64,000 nt of DNA from Paracentrotus lividus (taxonomy: Eukaryota; Echinodermata; Echinoidea; Camarodonta; Echinidae), in assembly GCA_940671915.1 (NCBI GenBank), contig CALNVZ010000008.1, forward strand, positions 130,046 through 194,045, written 5' to 3'. The first letter of the stretch is position 1. Every line of letters starts with the position of its first letter. This document shows positions 21,649-34,019 of the stretch, piece by piece. The notes below the pieces were generated by a model. The model was not told where the DNA came from. It saw nothing but the letters and a program-made list of their open reading frames with translations, and made no database searches. A program made the translations under genes and the position numbers.

Positions 21649-23339
21649 AGTCCAGCAGCAAGCCCATTGACTTTTGGCCTAAGTGTGCATTGGAATGTTA
21701 TATTTTTTTTAAAAACTGATTTTGGCTGGTGAGACCTTCTATTTTAACAATCCACATGCTGGAGCTCTGTCAGCATTGAGCAATTTAAGATATACGCGAA
21801 AATCCAAAATGGCCGCCGGCGGCCATCTTGGATTTTCTATTTCCTTACTTTAACATACCTAAAATATTTAAAATCTGGAATATAGGGGTTTTAGGGGGTG
21901 GAGAATCCAAATCTGAGGTTATTTTTAGGATACAAGCATGTTCTGGTGGCGAAATATAACAAAAGCGGCCATTTTCCAAGATGGCCCCCATAGAACATGC
22001 AGTATAAATGACTGAATGATACCTTGCATACCTTATGACCCATTTTTAATTTAATTTAATTTTGATAAGTTGGGAGAATGGGCATAGACCTAATCAAAAG
22101 AATTCATAGTGCACTAAATGAAATAATATCAGGATTAAGTGCAACATTTACGATACATATGTAGCTGATATAAATATATATAGGCTTATTAATCATCTCC
22201 AGTGTTTTCTTCTGATGTTTTTGTACTACCCTTTGTTTTGAAAGTAATCTGTTTGGAATAATGCAATATAATAATAATCTAATGGCAGCTTAAGATTGCC
22301 TATATAGTACATTAACCTGTGAGGAGGGGAGGAAATATTCCACTCCCTAATAGTTTGACACCCCCCCCCCAACTCGGATGCTTATGTAACAATACAAGAG
22401 CTCGTTATTGGATTCCTGATGATACCCTTACCACTTCGTTTTTGTTTGTTTGTTTTTTTTTTTGGGGGGGATGAAAAGCCGTATCAAACCTATGACCTTT
22501 TATAAGCTTTTGGAAGGGAAGCAGCATCAAAATTATTCCTTATTACAAGCTTTTGGAGTGGAAACCCGAAAAATAACAGGTTTATAAAACCATATTTGGG
22601 ACTCTATTTCAAGAATGTTCCGGAAAGATTAAAAAACTATACCCCTAGATTAATATAATTCAGGGAAATTTCCCCCGAAAAAATGCTAAAGACCACTATT
22701 TCAGTGATTTTTAGTGTCCCCCCCCCCCCCGAGCTTAGCGCCTTATAAATAAATCAATTTTCCTGATATGTAGGAAATGGTTGACCGCCTGATTGGGGAG
22801 GGGTTAACATAACTGTTCTTTAATCCTTCGGAAGTGCCTTTTACATTGAATAAACTGCTGTAAAAATCATTTCAAGCGCTTAATTGATTCTTGCTTATTG
22901 TAGCAGATACACTGTTTAATATTACCTCTACCTATAAGCCTATGACAGTTGAAACAAGCTGATAATATGATGCTGAAAAACTAATTTAATCAAGTCGATG
23001 ATTGTCTTCATTTGAAGATAAAACAAACATGAAGATAATCACTTGTATCAAGGAGTTCCATTTAGCATTAAGCGCCACTTTAACAGCTAAATGCCGAAGT
23101 TATATACATGTATAACTGTGTATCTGCTCCAAAAAAAAAAAGAAGCAAATGGTTAAATTTTATTTCTTATTTAATACAAAGCCTGTGTATTAGTCTGATT
23201 CATCTCCTTCTACTGGACTACTGGAAACATCTCTTGCCTCCTTGGTTTGTGCATTTTGACAGGTTATGGGGCCACTTCATTATCAAAATTCTATGCAGGC
23301 TAGATTTCCATAATCATGACAGTCTGCATGCAAAGGATC

Positions 23340-24240
23340 TGCGAGGTATTTTTCTGGAACATGCATTGCAGCTCATTAGTTTGAGGATAGTAGCGACCTT
23401 TTTTATGTTCCTTCGTGTATCCGTAATCTGTTGGTATTGGAAATTAGATCCCTCAAGATATTCTTTCAACACGTCATGTCACATCTCAAGGAAATGGTCT
23501 GGAAGAGTCCTTCGGAATTTCTGGCAAGGTGAGCATGTAAGCGCCATTATCAAGGGCTCTGTTATGGTATCTGGAGCAATATGTCTATGGAGAGTACCTT
23601 CATGAGGTATGGAATTGGCAAGAGCGACATCATGATATCAAAACCATGCTCAAACCTGAGATCATGAAGACATGGACCCTCAGTTTGCATGTTTGTGGAA
23701 ATCTTCTTCAAGACCTATTTGTCAATCAGGAAAATACATCTCATATATCTGCAGACATGACCAACAGAAAAGGTATTGGAGGTAAATCTTGGGCCCTTTT
23801 CTAGAAACCGTCATACGTCTAAGTTCATCGATATTGAAACACAATTGGGCATCCCATGTCACCATGGTTTGTCTAAGAACTTGACTTTTGAGCCACAGGA
23901 TCATCCAGAAACTATCGTCAATGTTGTGAATGGCCGTATTGATCCAGAGTGAGTTGATGCTGCTCATGAAATAGGAATGAAGCAGACATGAGAGAATTTG
24001 AACACAATCTGCCAGAAGGTTTCTGTGCTCCTATATCAAAGGAGGTGGTAGTGATGAGAATATGGGGTAGAAGGCCATCAGCTTTATTGTCCAGAAAGCC
24101 ATCAAACTGGCAACGGATGAGGGAAGTTTCACGCAAGTAATCGCAGATGACATATCCTTTTGCTTCATTATAACCACGAGCAAGGTCTTCAATCATTTTA
24201 GTGATGGAGTCACCAGTGCCTGGAGTCAACAATCAAAGAC
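23340..24240 (+). pseudogene. N-terminal half of the H3TH/Cys-rich gene in element B
   Basis: Plus-strand fragments across frames: KSPSEFLAR, FMRYGIGKSDIM, PQDHPETIVNVVNGRIDPE, ENLNTICQKV/HNLPEGF...PISKEV, GRRPSALLSRKPSNWQRM. Order and strand match the copy in A. The overlapping antisense frames (23722-23967, 23918-24232) are shadows. The central part expected in the family, which includes PIN-like motifs as I recall it, is missing before the next fragment. Stops are frequent, so no protein is made. Confidence 0.5.
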
Positions 24241-24294
24241 AGGACCATCATTGACATAATGTTGGGGTATCCTCCAGATCCCTTGAGTTGGGGT

Positions 24295-24356
24295 ATGTCT
24301 TTCAGCTTGTCAACTGTGTCAGGTATACCTGACACAGTTGACAAGCTGAAAGACAT
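24295..24356. repeat. Perfect 62-bp palindrome
   Basis: The 31-bp arm ATGTCTTTCAGCTTGTCAAC... is followed with no spacer by its exact reverse complement, centred at 24325/24326 (AGGTA|TACCT). Element A has only the right-hand copy at this place, so the left arm plus about 40 bp of neighbouring sequence is extra in B. Confidence 0.97.
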
Positions 24357-25026
24357 CATTTTCCTGATGCTACCAGGTCATGCACTGACTGGCTGGGACA
24401 CAGTTGGGGTATGTTTAAGCATTGGAAAGGGAACTCTGTGGAAGCTCATGAGAAACAATCCTGGGATGCAAGTTCATGGTGTCAGTAGGAGACATTGAGG
24501 CAGACAAGGCTGATGTCATGCATGAAGCTCCTGCATTTATATTGGAGCTTGCTATGGACAACCCCATAATACATGTACATCAATCATGTCAATGGCCGAG
24601 GCACGTTTGATTATATGGTGATCGAAAGGAGTATAACCAGGGGTACATTCCCACCGTGACAATGGAAGCTTTCACTGACAACACATAACATGCTCATCTT
24701 CAAACCTGGATCTGGAGGATTTCCCTTGAGCCCAGTCCTAATTTCCCAGACCCAAAGATTTTTTATTATGGATGCATAGTAATGGTACAGAATGCAAAAT
24801 CTCTACCAGCTTTTACAGTCTCAGCAGAAGTACATGTAGTTCGTCCGGGCATCCTCAATATAATATGCTGCCCAAGTACCTACAATGTAGAGACATGCCT
24901 GGCATGTACATTATTTGCATAGGCTATACAGTATTCTATCCATGTAGTGACATAACCTGTCAACAGGGTCAAAATGCCCAAACAAGGATTTGCAAGAAAT
25001 GTTTCCAGAGGTCCAGTAGGAGATGA
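24326..25026 (+). pseudogene. C-terminal half of the H3TH/Cys-rich gene in element B
   Basis: DTVDKLKDIIFLMLPGHALT and GWDTVG lead to IGKGTLWKLMRNNPGMQ (24326-24460), the H3TH-like block. Then follow SVGDIEADKADVMHEA, MEAFTDNT, a PSPNFPDPK motif (about 24735) and a Cys-bearing tail ending with NVSRGPVGDDS at about 25020. Several stops and frameshifts interrupt it. The 24772-25026 open frame is in the wrong frame for the family and I treat it as a by-product. Confidence 0.55.
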
Positions 25027-26293
25027 TTCAAATTCATGAATAAGAGGGCACTGAAGTTTACAATTTTAGGTTTAGCTTTATCTAAGTCTTCGAGCAGATA
25101 CAGAGTCTTATATCACCTTCGCCTACAGCTTTTAAAAAAGTTTGCGCCTAATGCTGAAAGAAACTTATAATGCTTATTGAAGCAAGTCATATTATTTTTT
25201 TTCTAATGAAGATAATCATTAAATTGTTTCAATTAGTTTTTTTCACCATCACACTCTCATCTTGTTTTAACAGTAATACTAATAGGCAGAGATAATAATA
25301 AAAAGTTCTGCTCTACAATGAGCAAATAATCAAGCATATGAAACAGCTGTTACAGTAGTTTGTGCATCAGATGGATTGAAGCACTGCTGTGCTAAACATT
25401 TTATTATGGAGAGGAATATATTGGCCATGGTCCCCTCCTCACTGTTTAATTTATTAAATATTAAGCTGCATGATGTCAATAGATACATTGAAGACGATTA
25501 AAGGCATGTATATATCTATATACATATCAGCAATATAGGTAGCAGGTATCTTAGTTAAATATTGCTCTTGATCAAGATCATTGCACGATGAATTCTCTTC
25601 ATTATGCCCATCCTCCCAATTTGACTGTCCGCTTGAACTAAGATGGGGGAATTAATAAGGTGTTTCTGTGTAGGGCCTATACAGTGCGTATAAAAAAAAA
25701 CGGGACAGATTTGAGAAGCCTGTCAAAATTTTGTTTCAAAATATGATGTCTATATTTTGATGCTTATAGTTGCTCTGAAGTCTTATCTTTTAAATGCCAT
25801 TAAAAAAAATAAGTTTCGTTCACGCATGGGCGAACACGGAACGTTTTTGTAGAAGGCTTAAAAAAAAGGCTTGCGCACAAATGGCAAGAAATGAGAATTC
25901 ATCAGATTTCTTACTAATCAGCAGACTTCCTCTTAACCTTCTCATTATCTTTGTCATTATTTTTGAATTATACTTTTTCATTTACAAAGCTATTTAATTA
26001 CTTGAATTGGGAGGGGGTGGGGGGTTATTTTTACATGTTATCGTTTAGCATTGAATGTTCCTTCCTACAAAAAAAAAAGAACTTTTTTTTGTCAATCCAA
26101 GTAAGGGGATTTGCATTATCAATGGGGAGGGCTTGTCATTTATTCAAATCCTTTCATTGTATGCAACAAAGGTCATGGTGCCTATGAAAGACATGAATCC
26201 TTTCCTATTAGAATTAATGTTGTCCTTTCAAGCATACAATTTAACATGTTCAAGGAGTCAAAGCCCCCTTTGCATAAGGTACATGATAGCAAC

Positions 26294-27400
26294 ATGGCAA
26301 GACCTCAGTTTACCGGTGTGCAAAGAGCGCTCTTAGTCAGAGAATACCACCGTACAAAGAATCTTAATCATGTCCTGAGACGTTTTCGCGAAGTTTTCCC
26401 GAATGTAAGATGCCCCTCAAGATCAACAGTTTACAGAAACATTGTAAAGTATACTGCAACTGGTACCAGCCAAAACCTCAACCGTGGTCGATCAGGACGC
26501 CGAAGAAGTGGAAGGTCTGCTGAGAACATCGCCGCTGTCCGTCAAGCCATACATGATCATCCTGATGGGTCTGTCAGTAGTCGGCGCAACACTCTTGGAC
26601 TCCCTCCTGCAACTTTCAACCGCATAGCACGTCTGGACCTACATTTTCATCCTTATCAGATGATAAAACATCAAGAACTTAAGCCAGGCGATCGCCAACG
26701 ACGTCTTCGCTTCTGTAGGTGGCTGCTTGATCAACCTGATAGGTTCATCGAGGACCTCATCATAGGAGATGAAGCTGGTTTTGCATTGAATGCAACTGTT
26801 AACACCCACAACATTAGAGCCTACAGACCTCAAGGCCAGCCACCCTTGACATTCGATTACAAGAGGAACGACAGTCGGATGAAGATGACAGTGTGGGTGG
26901 GTCTCATTGGGAATGGTACGCTAGTTGGCCCTGTCTTCTTCGACCAGAATGTCACCGGTGAAAGCTACCTCAACATGATCAACGATGAAGTTGTTCCTGC
27001 ACTCGCCAATCAGCGTAGATATCGTCGCCATGGCAGCGACCGATTCCAGAGAGTCTGGTGGGCTCAAGATGGTGCGCCGTGCCATAGGAGCAGGGTCAAT
27101 ACAGACAGGTTGACCGAGCTGTTTGGTGAGCGGGTCATCGCTTTCAACCGACGTGTGGAGTGGCCACCGAGGTCTCCGACTTAACACCTCTGCGCACTTT
27201 TTCTTGTGGGGCTATTTGAATCCAAGGTGTTTGTCACACCACCTACAGATCTACCAGATATGAGAAGGAGAATCACTGCCGAGTTGAGAGTCTCAGACAA
27301 GACGAGAAATGATCCGCCAGATCTGTAAGAGACATGCTTCGAAGAGCGAGGAAATGCGTCGAAAGGGAAGGAGGATACGTCGAAGATTGAATTGGCAGTC
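26294..27400 (+). pseudogene. Tc1/mariner-like transposase, frameshifted
   Basis: Chosen start ATG 26294 (MARPQFTGVQRALLVREYHR). An N-terminal HTH (RPQFTG...VPxxSRSTVYRNI-like; a second HTH around SSRRNTLGLPPATFNRI) precedes a DDE/D catalytic domain: first Asp in FIEDLIIGDEAGFALN, second in RVWWAQDGAPCHRSR. The frame ends at 27182 in WPPRSPT-stop; one missing base at CCG-ACT removes the expected third Asp (SPD). Downstream frames carry the rest of the domain (SKVFVTPPTDLPDMRRRITA, RDMLRRARKCVEREGGYVED). By my count 36 residues separate the second Asp from the expected third one (DD36D-like). Several indels make it inactive. Confidence 0.9.
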
Positions 27401-27629
27401 AGAAAGCAAGAAGCAGCATAACGATCAACGAACATTTATTTATTTTTTAATTTTAATTTTTTTTTTTTTTTAAACCAATGTTTCGACTGTAAATAAAAAA
27501 GAAGTAACAAACATGAATTCACTTGTTTTACTTTATGTTTTATTACAGTAAAGAGAAAATGTGTTGTTCTTGAATGAGAGGTGATTGTGACTTATTTTTT
27601 AATTGAGAAAAGAGTAATTTTGGGGTGAT

Positions 27630-27850
27630 TTGGTTGTTGGTTGGTTGGTGATTGATTGAGTGAATGAGTGATTGATGATTGGTTGATTGATGGATTGATT
27701 GATTGATTGATTTGTTTGTTTTGTTGTTAGATTGATGGTTATTTCATTGTTTGTTTGATGGATTGATTGATCAATTGCTTGATTGAAAGAATGATTGACT
27801 TTTTGAATGATTGATTGTTCGAATTATTGTTTTGAATGATTGATTAATAA
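27630..27850. repeat. GATT/TGAT-rich microsatellite
   Basis: Imperfect (GATT)n and (TTGA)n runs downstream of the transposase, inside the transposon. Confidence 0.85.
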
Positions 27851-27889
27851 TCATAGGAAATCAACTCCAAAAGACAAACATATTCATTG

Positions 27890-28440
27890 ATCTGTGCAAA
27901 GCGGGGGGGGGGGGAGTGGGGGGTTGGTTTGAGTTATAATGGCGATCAGTCAAATTTGACTATTATCACCAAGACGTTTAGTAGTTTTCTTCTTTATTTC
28001 GTAAAAAAAGGCGTCTCTCTCTTTTTTTGTTTCCCTCTTTTATTCATCCCAATTTTATTTCTTTATTTTTCTATTCGAAATAGTCCTAAAATTGAATAAT
28101 TATGGTATCTTGCCAGATCACCGAGTCCAGTCCTTTCTAAAACGGCACGTCCTGACAAACCTGCTCGTGAAAGTACGAAGGCTTCTCGGAAAAATCCTAT
28201 GTCTCTCGGGTGCGAACTGGGAGAGCGTCCTTTGGATACCTAAATAATTATTTTGAAAATCGAAAAAAAGGAAGAAATTGTTTATTTTAATGGTTTCAAA
28301 TCAAGATAACCTTTCCGAAGAAATTGGTTTTGCACGACCGCGCATAATTCACCATTATGTGATTTGCATTTTTCTAGTACAATTTTGTGAGAAAGCAACA
28401 ATCATCTGAATGGGAGAACCTGATTCAGAATGATGACAAA
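27890..28440. other. 3' non-coding part of the Tc1/mariner-like element
   Basis: Contains a G12 run (27902) and otherwise plain sequence up to the right TIR. No second gene seen. Confidence 0.5.
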
Positions 28441-29198
28441 ATTTCAAAACCCTTTGAATTGTGCGCAAGCCTTTTTTTGAGCCCCTGACAAAAACGTTCC
28501 GTGTTCGCTCAAGCATGAACGAAACTTTTTTTTCTAATGGCATTTGAAAGATGAAACTTCAGAGCACCTATAAATATCAAAATATAGGCATCATAACTTG
28601 AAACGAAATTTTGACAGACTTTTCAAAACTGTCCCGTTTTTTTTTATACGCACTGTATAGTCAATATACTGCATGTTCTATGGAGGCCATCTTGGAAAAT
28701 GGCCGCTTTTGTTATATTCCGCCACCAGAACATGCTTGTATCCCCAAAATAACCTCAGATTTTGATTCTCCACCCCCCAAAACCCCTATATTCCAGATTT
28801 TGAATATTTTAGGTATGTTAAAGGAAGGAAATAGAAAATCCAAGATGGCCGCCGGCGGCCATTTTGGATTTTCGCGTATATTTTTAATTAATCAATGCTG
28901 ACAGAGCTCCAGCATGTGGATTGTTAAAATAGAAGGTCTTACCAGTCAAAATCAGTTTTAAAAAAAAACTATAACATTCCAATGCAACCTATTTTATGAG
29001 GGCGCTGTTTTGCTGTCGCCTGTCTTTTTCTTGTCACTCCAGATTTCTTCATATAAACTTAGCTTTTTCATCGATTTTTTGCCAAATCTTGCCCTACACT
29101 TGGAAATAACGTTTGTAATGAACTGCAAGGATCAAGCTTAAGTAAGTTTTCATTCCTCTTAAACGATCTTTTTGACGATCTGAACTATACCGGTAGAC

Positions 29199-29928
29199 AT
29201 GATACCTCATCAGGAACTTATAGTGAGAGTTATATTGTGCGGGGTGTTTGTGCTTGTCACCGGCCTGTTACCGGCCAACATGATGACGGCAGATGACTAT
29301 CCAACGCCAAACCGGCTGATTAGAGAAAGCCCAACATCGAAAGGGTTAAACTCGACCTTATTACGTAACTATTCTAATCGGGAACTAATCGCATTGAATC
29401 GCCAGTCAAATCCATTGTCTCCAGACGTCTATGCATCCCTGAGAGAATACGGACTTCTCAAAAGGAAAAGAGGTCGTCGCGCTGGATCACACATTCATAG
29501 AAAGATACAAGTCAGGATTACAAATGATCGACCGCAAAAAGGAATGAATAGTGAACGCAGAAAACATAAACAAGTCATACTTGATCGTGAAAAGCCTAAA
29601 GTAATGACAATGCCTACATTTTACATGTTAAATACTCAATCGCTGAACAACAAATTCGATGAATTCAACTTAGTTGTACAGCAATACAAAGTCGATCTGA
29701 TCGCAGTAAGCGAGACTTGGTTCAATGACGAAATGCCAAATGAAATATACGGAACGTCTGGATACACCCTCATGATGAAAAACAGAACAGATCGTCGAGG
29801 AGGGGGTGTGGCACTCTACATCCGGGAAAGTCTGTATCCATCCAAAGTTGAATACATCCCAGTCCCCGATGAACACGAAGTCGTTTGGGCCCAGATACGC
29901 CCTCTACGTCTGCCGCGAGCAGTTTTAT
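29199..29928 (+). CDS. LINE2 ORF N-terminus with hydrophobic leader and start of endonuclease
   Basis: From ATG 29199: MIPHQELIVRVILCGVFVLV, a signal-peptide-like leader, then a basic Ser/Arg/Lys-rich region (residues 30-135). From about residue 140 an APE-type endonuclease begins: PTFYMLNTQSLNNKFDEFN, DLIAVSETWFNDE (catalytic Glu in SETW), RRGGGVALYIRESLYP, and VVWAQIRPLRLPR. It stops at about 29928, where the sequence switches to minus-strand LINE2 text. The next endonuclease residues (RACVLFPPNNQNNESPVDYL) are found on the minus strand from 31083 downward, beside the assembly gap. No 2A motif was seen, unlike LINE1. Confidence 0.85.
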
Positions 29929-30741
29929 AGGTCGAAGCTTTGTCAAACTTGGTGGCGTTTCTTTCGGTATAGGGACCACGATTGATTTCTTCCACTGGAG
30001 AGGAACCGATCCTTTCTTTGAGCGAAGCGTTGATGATGTGGGAAGGGCTCCGCTAAGCTCAACGGCAAACTCCTGGATCAGCTTGGCGGATATTCCATCA
30101 GGGCCGCAACTCTTGCCTGTCTTGATATTCTTGAGGTCGTTATAAACATTCCAGGGCTGAACTTTGGGAATGTCATGCGGACGACAAGGGAAACATGCAG
30201 GAAGTGAACTCTGTCGAGTTTCGGAGTGTCAACAGAAATTGCGACAAAGGTTCATTTATTGCGTTTGCGATGCCACGATGGTCTATCGGCTCAAGTCCAG
30301 GGATATTAAGTGTAATGCTGGGTTTAGAGCTAGACGTTTGCACTTTAATGAAGCGGTACAAGATTTTGGATTTGTTTTTTAAGACGTTGGATTCTGTTTC
30401 TGTAGTACTTGGATTTAGCTTCTTGGATCTCTTTTTGTATCTTTATTTCTAAGGCGGTGCCAGTCAGGTGAACCATTCGCAAACGCTTCTGTCTCCTGAC
30501 TATTAGCGATTTTACTTTAGGCGTTATCCATTGCTTGTCTGCAGAGTGTAGTTTGACTGTCTTTGGTGGGAAATAAACATCTATCGCTTGTATAGGTCAG
30601 AATAGATATTCACTGCACATTACGTTGACATCTCCTGCGTTCTTCAGATGTGACAATTGTGACTTGAAATCCACTGGCCAAATTGCCTTACGTCGGATTC
30701 TCGCATCGGGCGGATTTCTTTTTGTTGTACAACGTTTGATC
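29929..30741 (-). repeat. LINE2 linker/RT start, first copy of an 0.81-kb duplicated stretch
   Basis: Same orientation and nearly identical to 33211-34019; differences are almost all 1-2 base insertions or deletions. Minus-strand reading: linker to RT start with SCGPDGIS-type text and VPIPKETPPSLTKLRPI at the 29929 edge. Confidence 0.85.
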
Positions 30742-31083
30742 TTTTCGCCTGATTTGATTTAGGTGACCAGGACTCCGTTATGGTCACTTCGTCCTATTTG
30801 GGGCGATAAGTTCGATCGGGGCATACATTGCATGCATATTCGTCAAGATCTTGTCTAAATTACATCCCTGCGTGTTGCTTTATTTACCAACTTGTTTCAA
30901 ACCGTGGCCGTAGATGAGTGGTGCTAGGTTTAATCGATTGACGTCTCCCATCACAACAGATTCCAGCATCCGGGTGTTTTGACAAGATTATATCTACTCC
31001 ACGTGACAGATAATCGACAGGAGATTCATTGTTTTGGTTGTTGGGTGGGAATAATACACAAGCCCGAATATACTCGAAACCTG
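30742..31083 (-). pseudogene. LINE2 endonuclease, middle and C-terminal part
   Basis: Minus strand from the gap edge: FEYIRACVLFPPNNQNNESP, VDYLSRGVDIILSKHPDAGI (APE endonuclease), then after small indels NLDKIL, MHAMYAPIELIAPNRT-like text. It continues directly what is missing from the plus-strand N-terminal piece ending at 29928. Confidence 0.75.
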
Positions 31084-31108
31084 NNNNNNNNNNNNNNNNN
31101 NNNNNNNN
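31084..31108. other. Assembly gap (25 N)
   Basis: Twenty-five N characters. The small round size suggests a placeholder, not a measured distance. It lies inside LINE2. Confidence 1.
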
Positions 31109-32005
31109 CAAAAGCATAAACAAATTGCTATAAAATAAATAAATGTATTTTGTTGTAGTTGTTACTAACTGAAATTAGAAAGATGATTTCATTTCAGAAA
31201 GAATTTCATTATATTAAATTATTTACAAGTATGAAGTCAACTTTCGAGTTAGATAGGAATAAACCGCTAGATACAATGTAGGGGTGATTATTATGGTACA
31301 AATTTATATATGAAAAAAAAAAAGCTAGTAACAGGAAAGATATATCAAAAACAGCGTTAACATGTAAGGGCATTGAGTAGATTGAGTAACGTAGATTAAT
31401 ATGATAATATATAGTCAGATATTTGAGTTATTGCACATATTGTCTTACACTGAAATATTGGAAATTGAATTTATAAAATTGAAAATTGAAAATGAGCATT
31501 AAACATTGAAATTTGAAAATACTTGTGCATTAACAATTAGCTATGAGAATTTCAGAATTCATCAATTAAATTACATTGAGATGAGCGAATTTATAAATTT
31601 ATACCGATCGTTTCACATACGGAGATAGGAATATATTACATGACTTGTATTGAGAACTTTTAAAATATAAATGGTGCGTAATCGTAAATTCGTAAATAAA
31701 TATTATAAAGCTGACATTGGTGTTTGTAAATCTCATAAAGTAAAATGGATTGGAAAATACCATGGCACAAAATGAGAGTGTGTGGGAGAAAGCGAAAGTA
31801 GTTCAAGTCAGTTATACAAGAAATGACAGAGAGAAGGAGATAAAGATAACAACATAAAGCGAAAAAAATGTCAGCAGCATAATAAATATTGTCCATATGG
31901 AAAAATTGGAACGATAATGAAACATTCACATGTATGCACATAGTAAATATCATTATAAATCAAAACATTATAGTATCAAGCCCGCAATAAAGTCAATTGA
32001 TTCAG
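31109..32005 (-). other. LINE2 3' UTR candidate (minus strand)
   Basis: AT-rich, no motif-bearing frame. Follows the end of the minus-strand RT frame at 32006, so it is most simply LINE2 3' UTR up to the gap. Confidence 0.45.
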
Positions 32006-33556
32006 TCACAAATATATCAAGTTACATTGGCTTTGTTCAGTAGTCTTATGAGAAAGGGCAATGCGCTTTTTTGGGTAACGTACAGTCCGACACTTAATTT
32101 CTCTCATTCGATTACTATGTCTCAGGGACCTGTACGTACTCTGAAGTTCTGGTAGCCAGTCACGAAATCTTGTAACGAGAAATTGCAAACTTCAGACACA
32201 ACCCTTCTCGTCTATCATACAGAGTATCTAATTTGGATATCTGGAGTGCGTGTGTGTATGATTCATATTGATCTCTCGGATAAGGCGCAGGGCTCTCTTT
32301 TGGATTCTCTCTATCGACGCACTTTGTTGGGCAGTGATCGAGGAGTGCCATACTGGGACAACAGTACTCCAAGTTCGGACGTACGTAGCATGTATAGATT
32401 GTCAGTAGGTCCTCAACTGGAGCCCGGTTTGCTTCATTATTCGAATGATGTACAATTTCCTTGCAGCTTTTCGCGTGATTATCATTCACATGTGACTCCC
32501 ACTTCAAGTTGCACTGGATAGTTACACCAAGTAGCTTTATTCTTGTATCTCTTCCAGGTGTTTGTCATTGATCTCAAGAACCAATGGTGGTAGGCGTGTT
32601 TTTGAAAAGGTAACACGCATGGCCTTGCACTTCACAGGATTCAGTCGCATGCTGGAGTCTTCACACCACTGCGATAGCGAAGCTAGAGCGGCCGGAGTGC
32701 ACTCTGACCATTTATTCGGCAAAGTGTCAGCGAAGGTCATATCATCAACTACTTCCATCTAAATACATCTGTGGATGCCTGAAGTGCACTGTTGATCATT
32801 GCGAGAAAAACATCAGTGGCCTAGACGTGTTCCTTGTGGAACACCTGCATTCGTGACAAAGGAGTGGAGAGTGTGTCCTTGTAGCCGCTTACCTGCTGAC
32901 GGTGTCGTAAGAACTCGCAATCCATGGGATCAGCGATGGACGGACACCCATACTGTATAGCCTTTCAATGGCTATGTTGTGCTGGACAAGATCGAACGCT
33001 TTGGTAAAGTCTGTAAAAACGAGAGTCGACACTGAACCGTCTTATCTGCGTTGCTTGCACATAGTGCATAAGGTTGACAAGGTAATGAGCTGTTGACATG
33101 TTGCTAGGACTTCCGAACTGCTGATCGTCTATCACGTGCGTGAATATCACAAGAGCTAGCGTAGACAATGAGTTCGATGCATCTTTGAGAAATGGTCCGT
33201 AAGGGAGATTAGGTCGAAGCTTGTTCAAACTTGGTGGTTTCTTTCGGTATAGGGACCACGATTGATTTCTCCACTGGAGAGGAACCGATCCTTTCTTTGA
33301 GCGAAGCTGGATGATGTGGGAAAGGGCTCGCTAAGCTCAACGGCAAACTCCTGGATCAGCTTGGCGATATTCCATCAGGGCCGCAACTCTTGCCTGTCTT
33401 GATATTCTTGAGGTCGTTATAAACATTCCAGGGCTGAACTTTGGGAATGTCATGCGGACGACAAGGGAAACATGCAGGAAGTGAAGCTCTGTCGAGTTTC
33501 GGAGTGTCAACAGAAATTGCGACAAAGTGTTCATTTATTTGCGTTTGCGATGCCAC
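32006..33556 (-). pseudogene. LINE2 reverse transcriptase to C-terminus
   Basis: Minus-strand order: DIPKVQPWNVYNDLKNIKTG then KSCGPDGIS (RT region 1; about 33470-33360), VVPIPKET, QQFGSPSNMSTAHYLVNLMH (region with QFG; about 33120), MEVVDDMTFADTLPNKW (motif C-like DD at about 32740), SMRLNPVKCKAMRVTFSK, KWESHVNDNH (thumb), IYTCYVRPNLEYCCP, YESYTHALQISKLDTLYDRR, and a C-terminal TVRYPKKRIALSH at about 32070. Small indels break the frame repeatedly, some possibly sequencing errors. The order fits a CR1/L2-type RT. Confidence 0.82.
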
Positions 33557-34019
33557 GATGGTCTATCGGCTCAAGTCCAGGGATATTAAGTGTAATGCTG
33601 GGTTTAGAGCTAGACGTTTGCACTTTAATGAAGCGGTACCAAGATTTGGATTCTGTTTTTTAAGACGTTGGATTCTGTTTCTGGTTACTTGGATTTAGCT
33701 TCTTGGATCTCTTTTTGTACTTTATTTCTAAGGCGGTGCCAGTCAGGTGAACCATTCGCAAACGCTGTCTGTCTCCTGACTATTAGCGATTTTACTTTAG
33801 GCGTTATCCATTGCTTGTCTGCAGAGTTGTAGTTTGACTGTCTTTGGTGGGAAATAAACATCTATCGCTGTATAGGTCAGAATAGATATTCACTGCACAT
33901 TACGTTGACATCTCCTGCGTTCTTCAGATGTGACCAATTGTGACTTGAAATCCACTGGCCAATTGCCTTACGTCGGATTCTCGCATCGGGCGGATTTCTT
34001 TTTGTTGTACAACGTGATC
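33211..34019 (-). repeat. LINE2 linker/RT start, second copy of the duplicated stretch
   Basis: Second occurrence of 29929-30741. At its low-coordinate edge it continues properly into the RT (33210 downward). At 34019/34020 it switches to the plus-strand LINE2 3' tail. Confidence 0.85.

Larger units (their letters stand above)
25682..28655 (+). mobile_element. 2974-bp Tc1/mariner-like transposon, nested in element B
   Basis: Begins CAGTGCGTATAAAAAAAAA and ends with its reverse (TTTTTTTTTATACGCACTG); TA at 25680-25681 and 28656-28657. The TIRs are long, about 200-220 bp, reaching AAGGCTTGCGCACAA (25870) and TTGTGCGCAAGCC (28458). A single transposase pseudogene lies inside. The unoccupied paralogous site exists in element A (13772-13790), proving the boundaries and TA duplication. 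Confidence 0.95.

Noticed and set aside
23108-23605. 165-codon plus-strand frame in element B
   Set aside because: Conserved in A only as DNA (15735-15983 minus); the sense frame of the family is a different one, and the hydrophobic protein has no motif.
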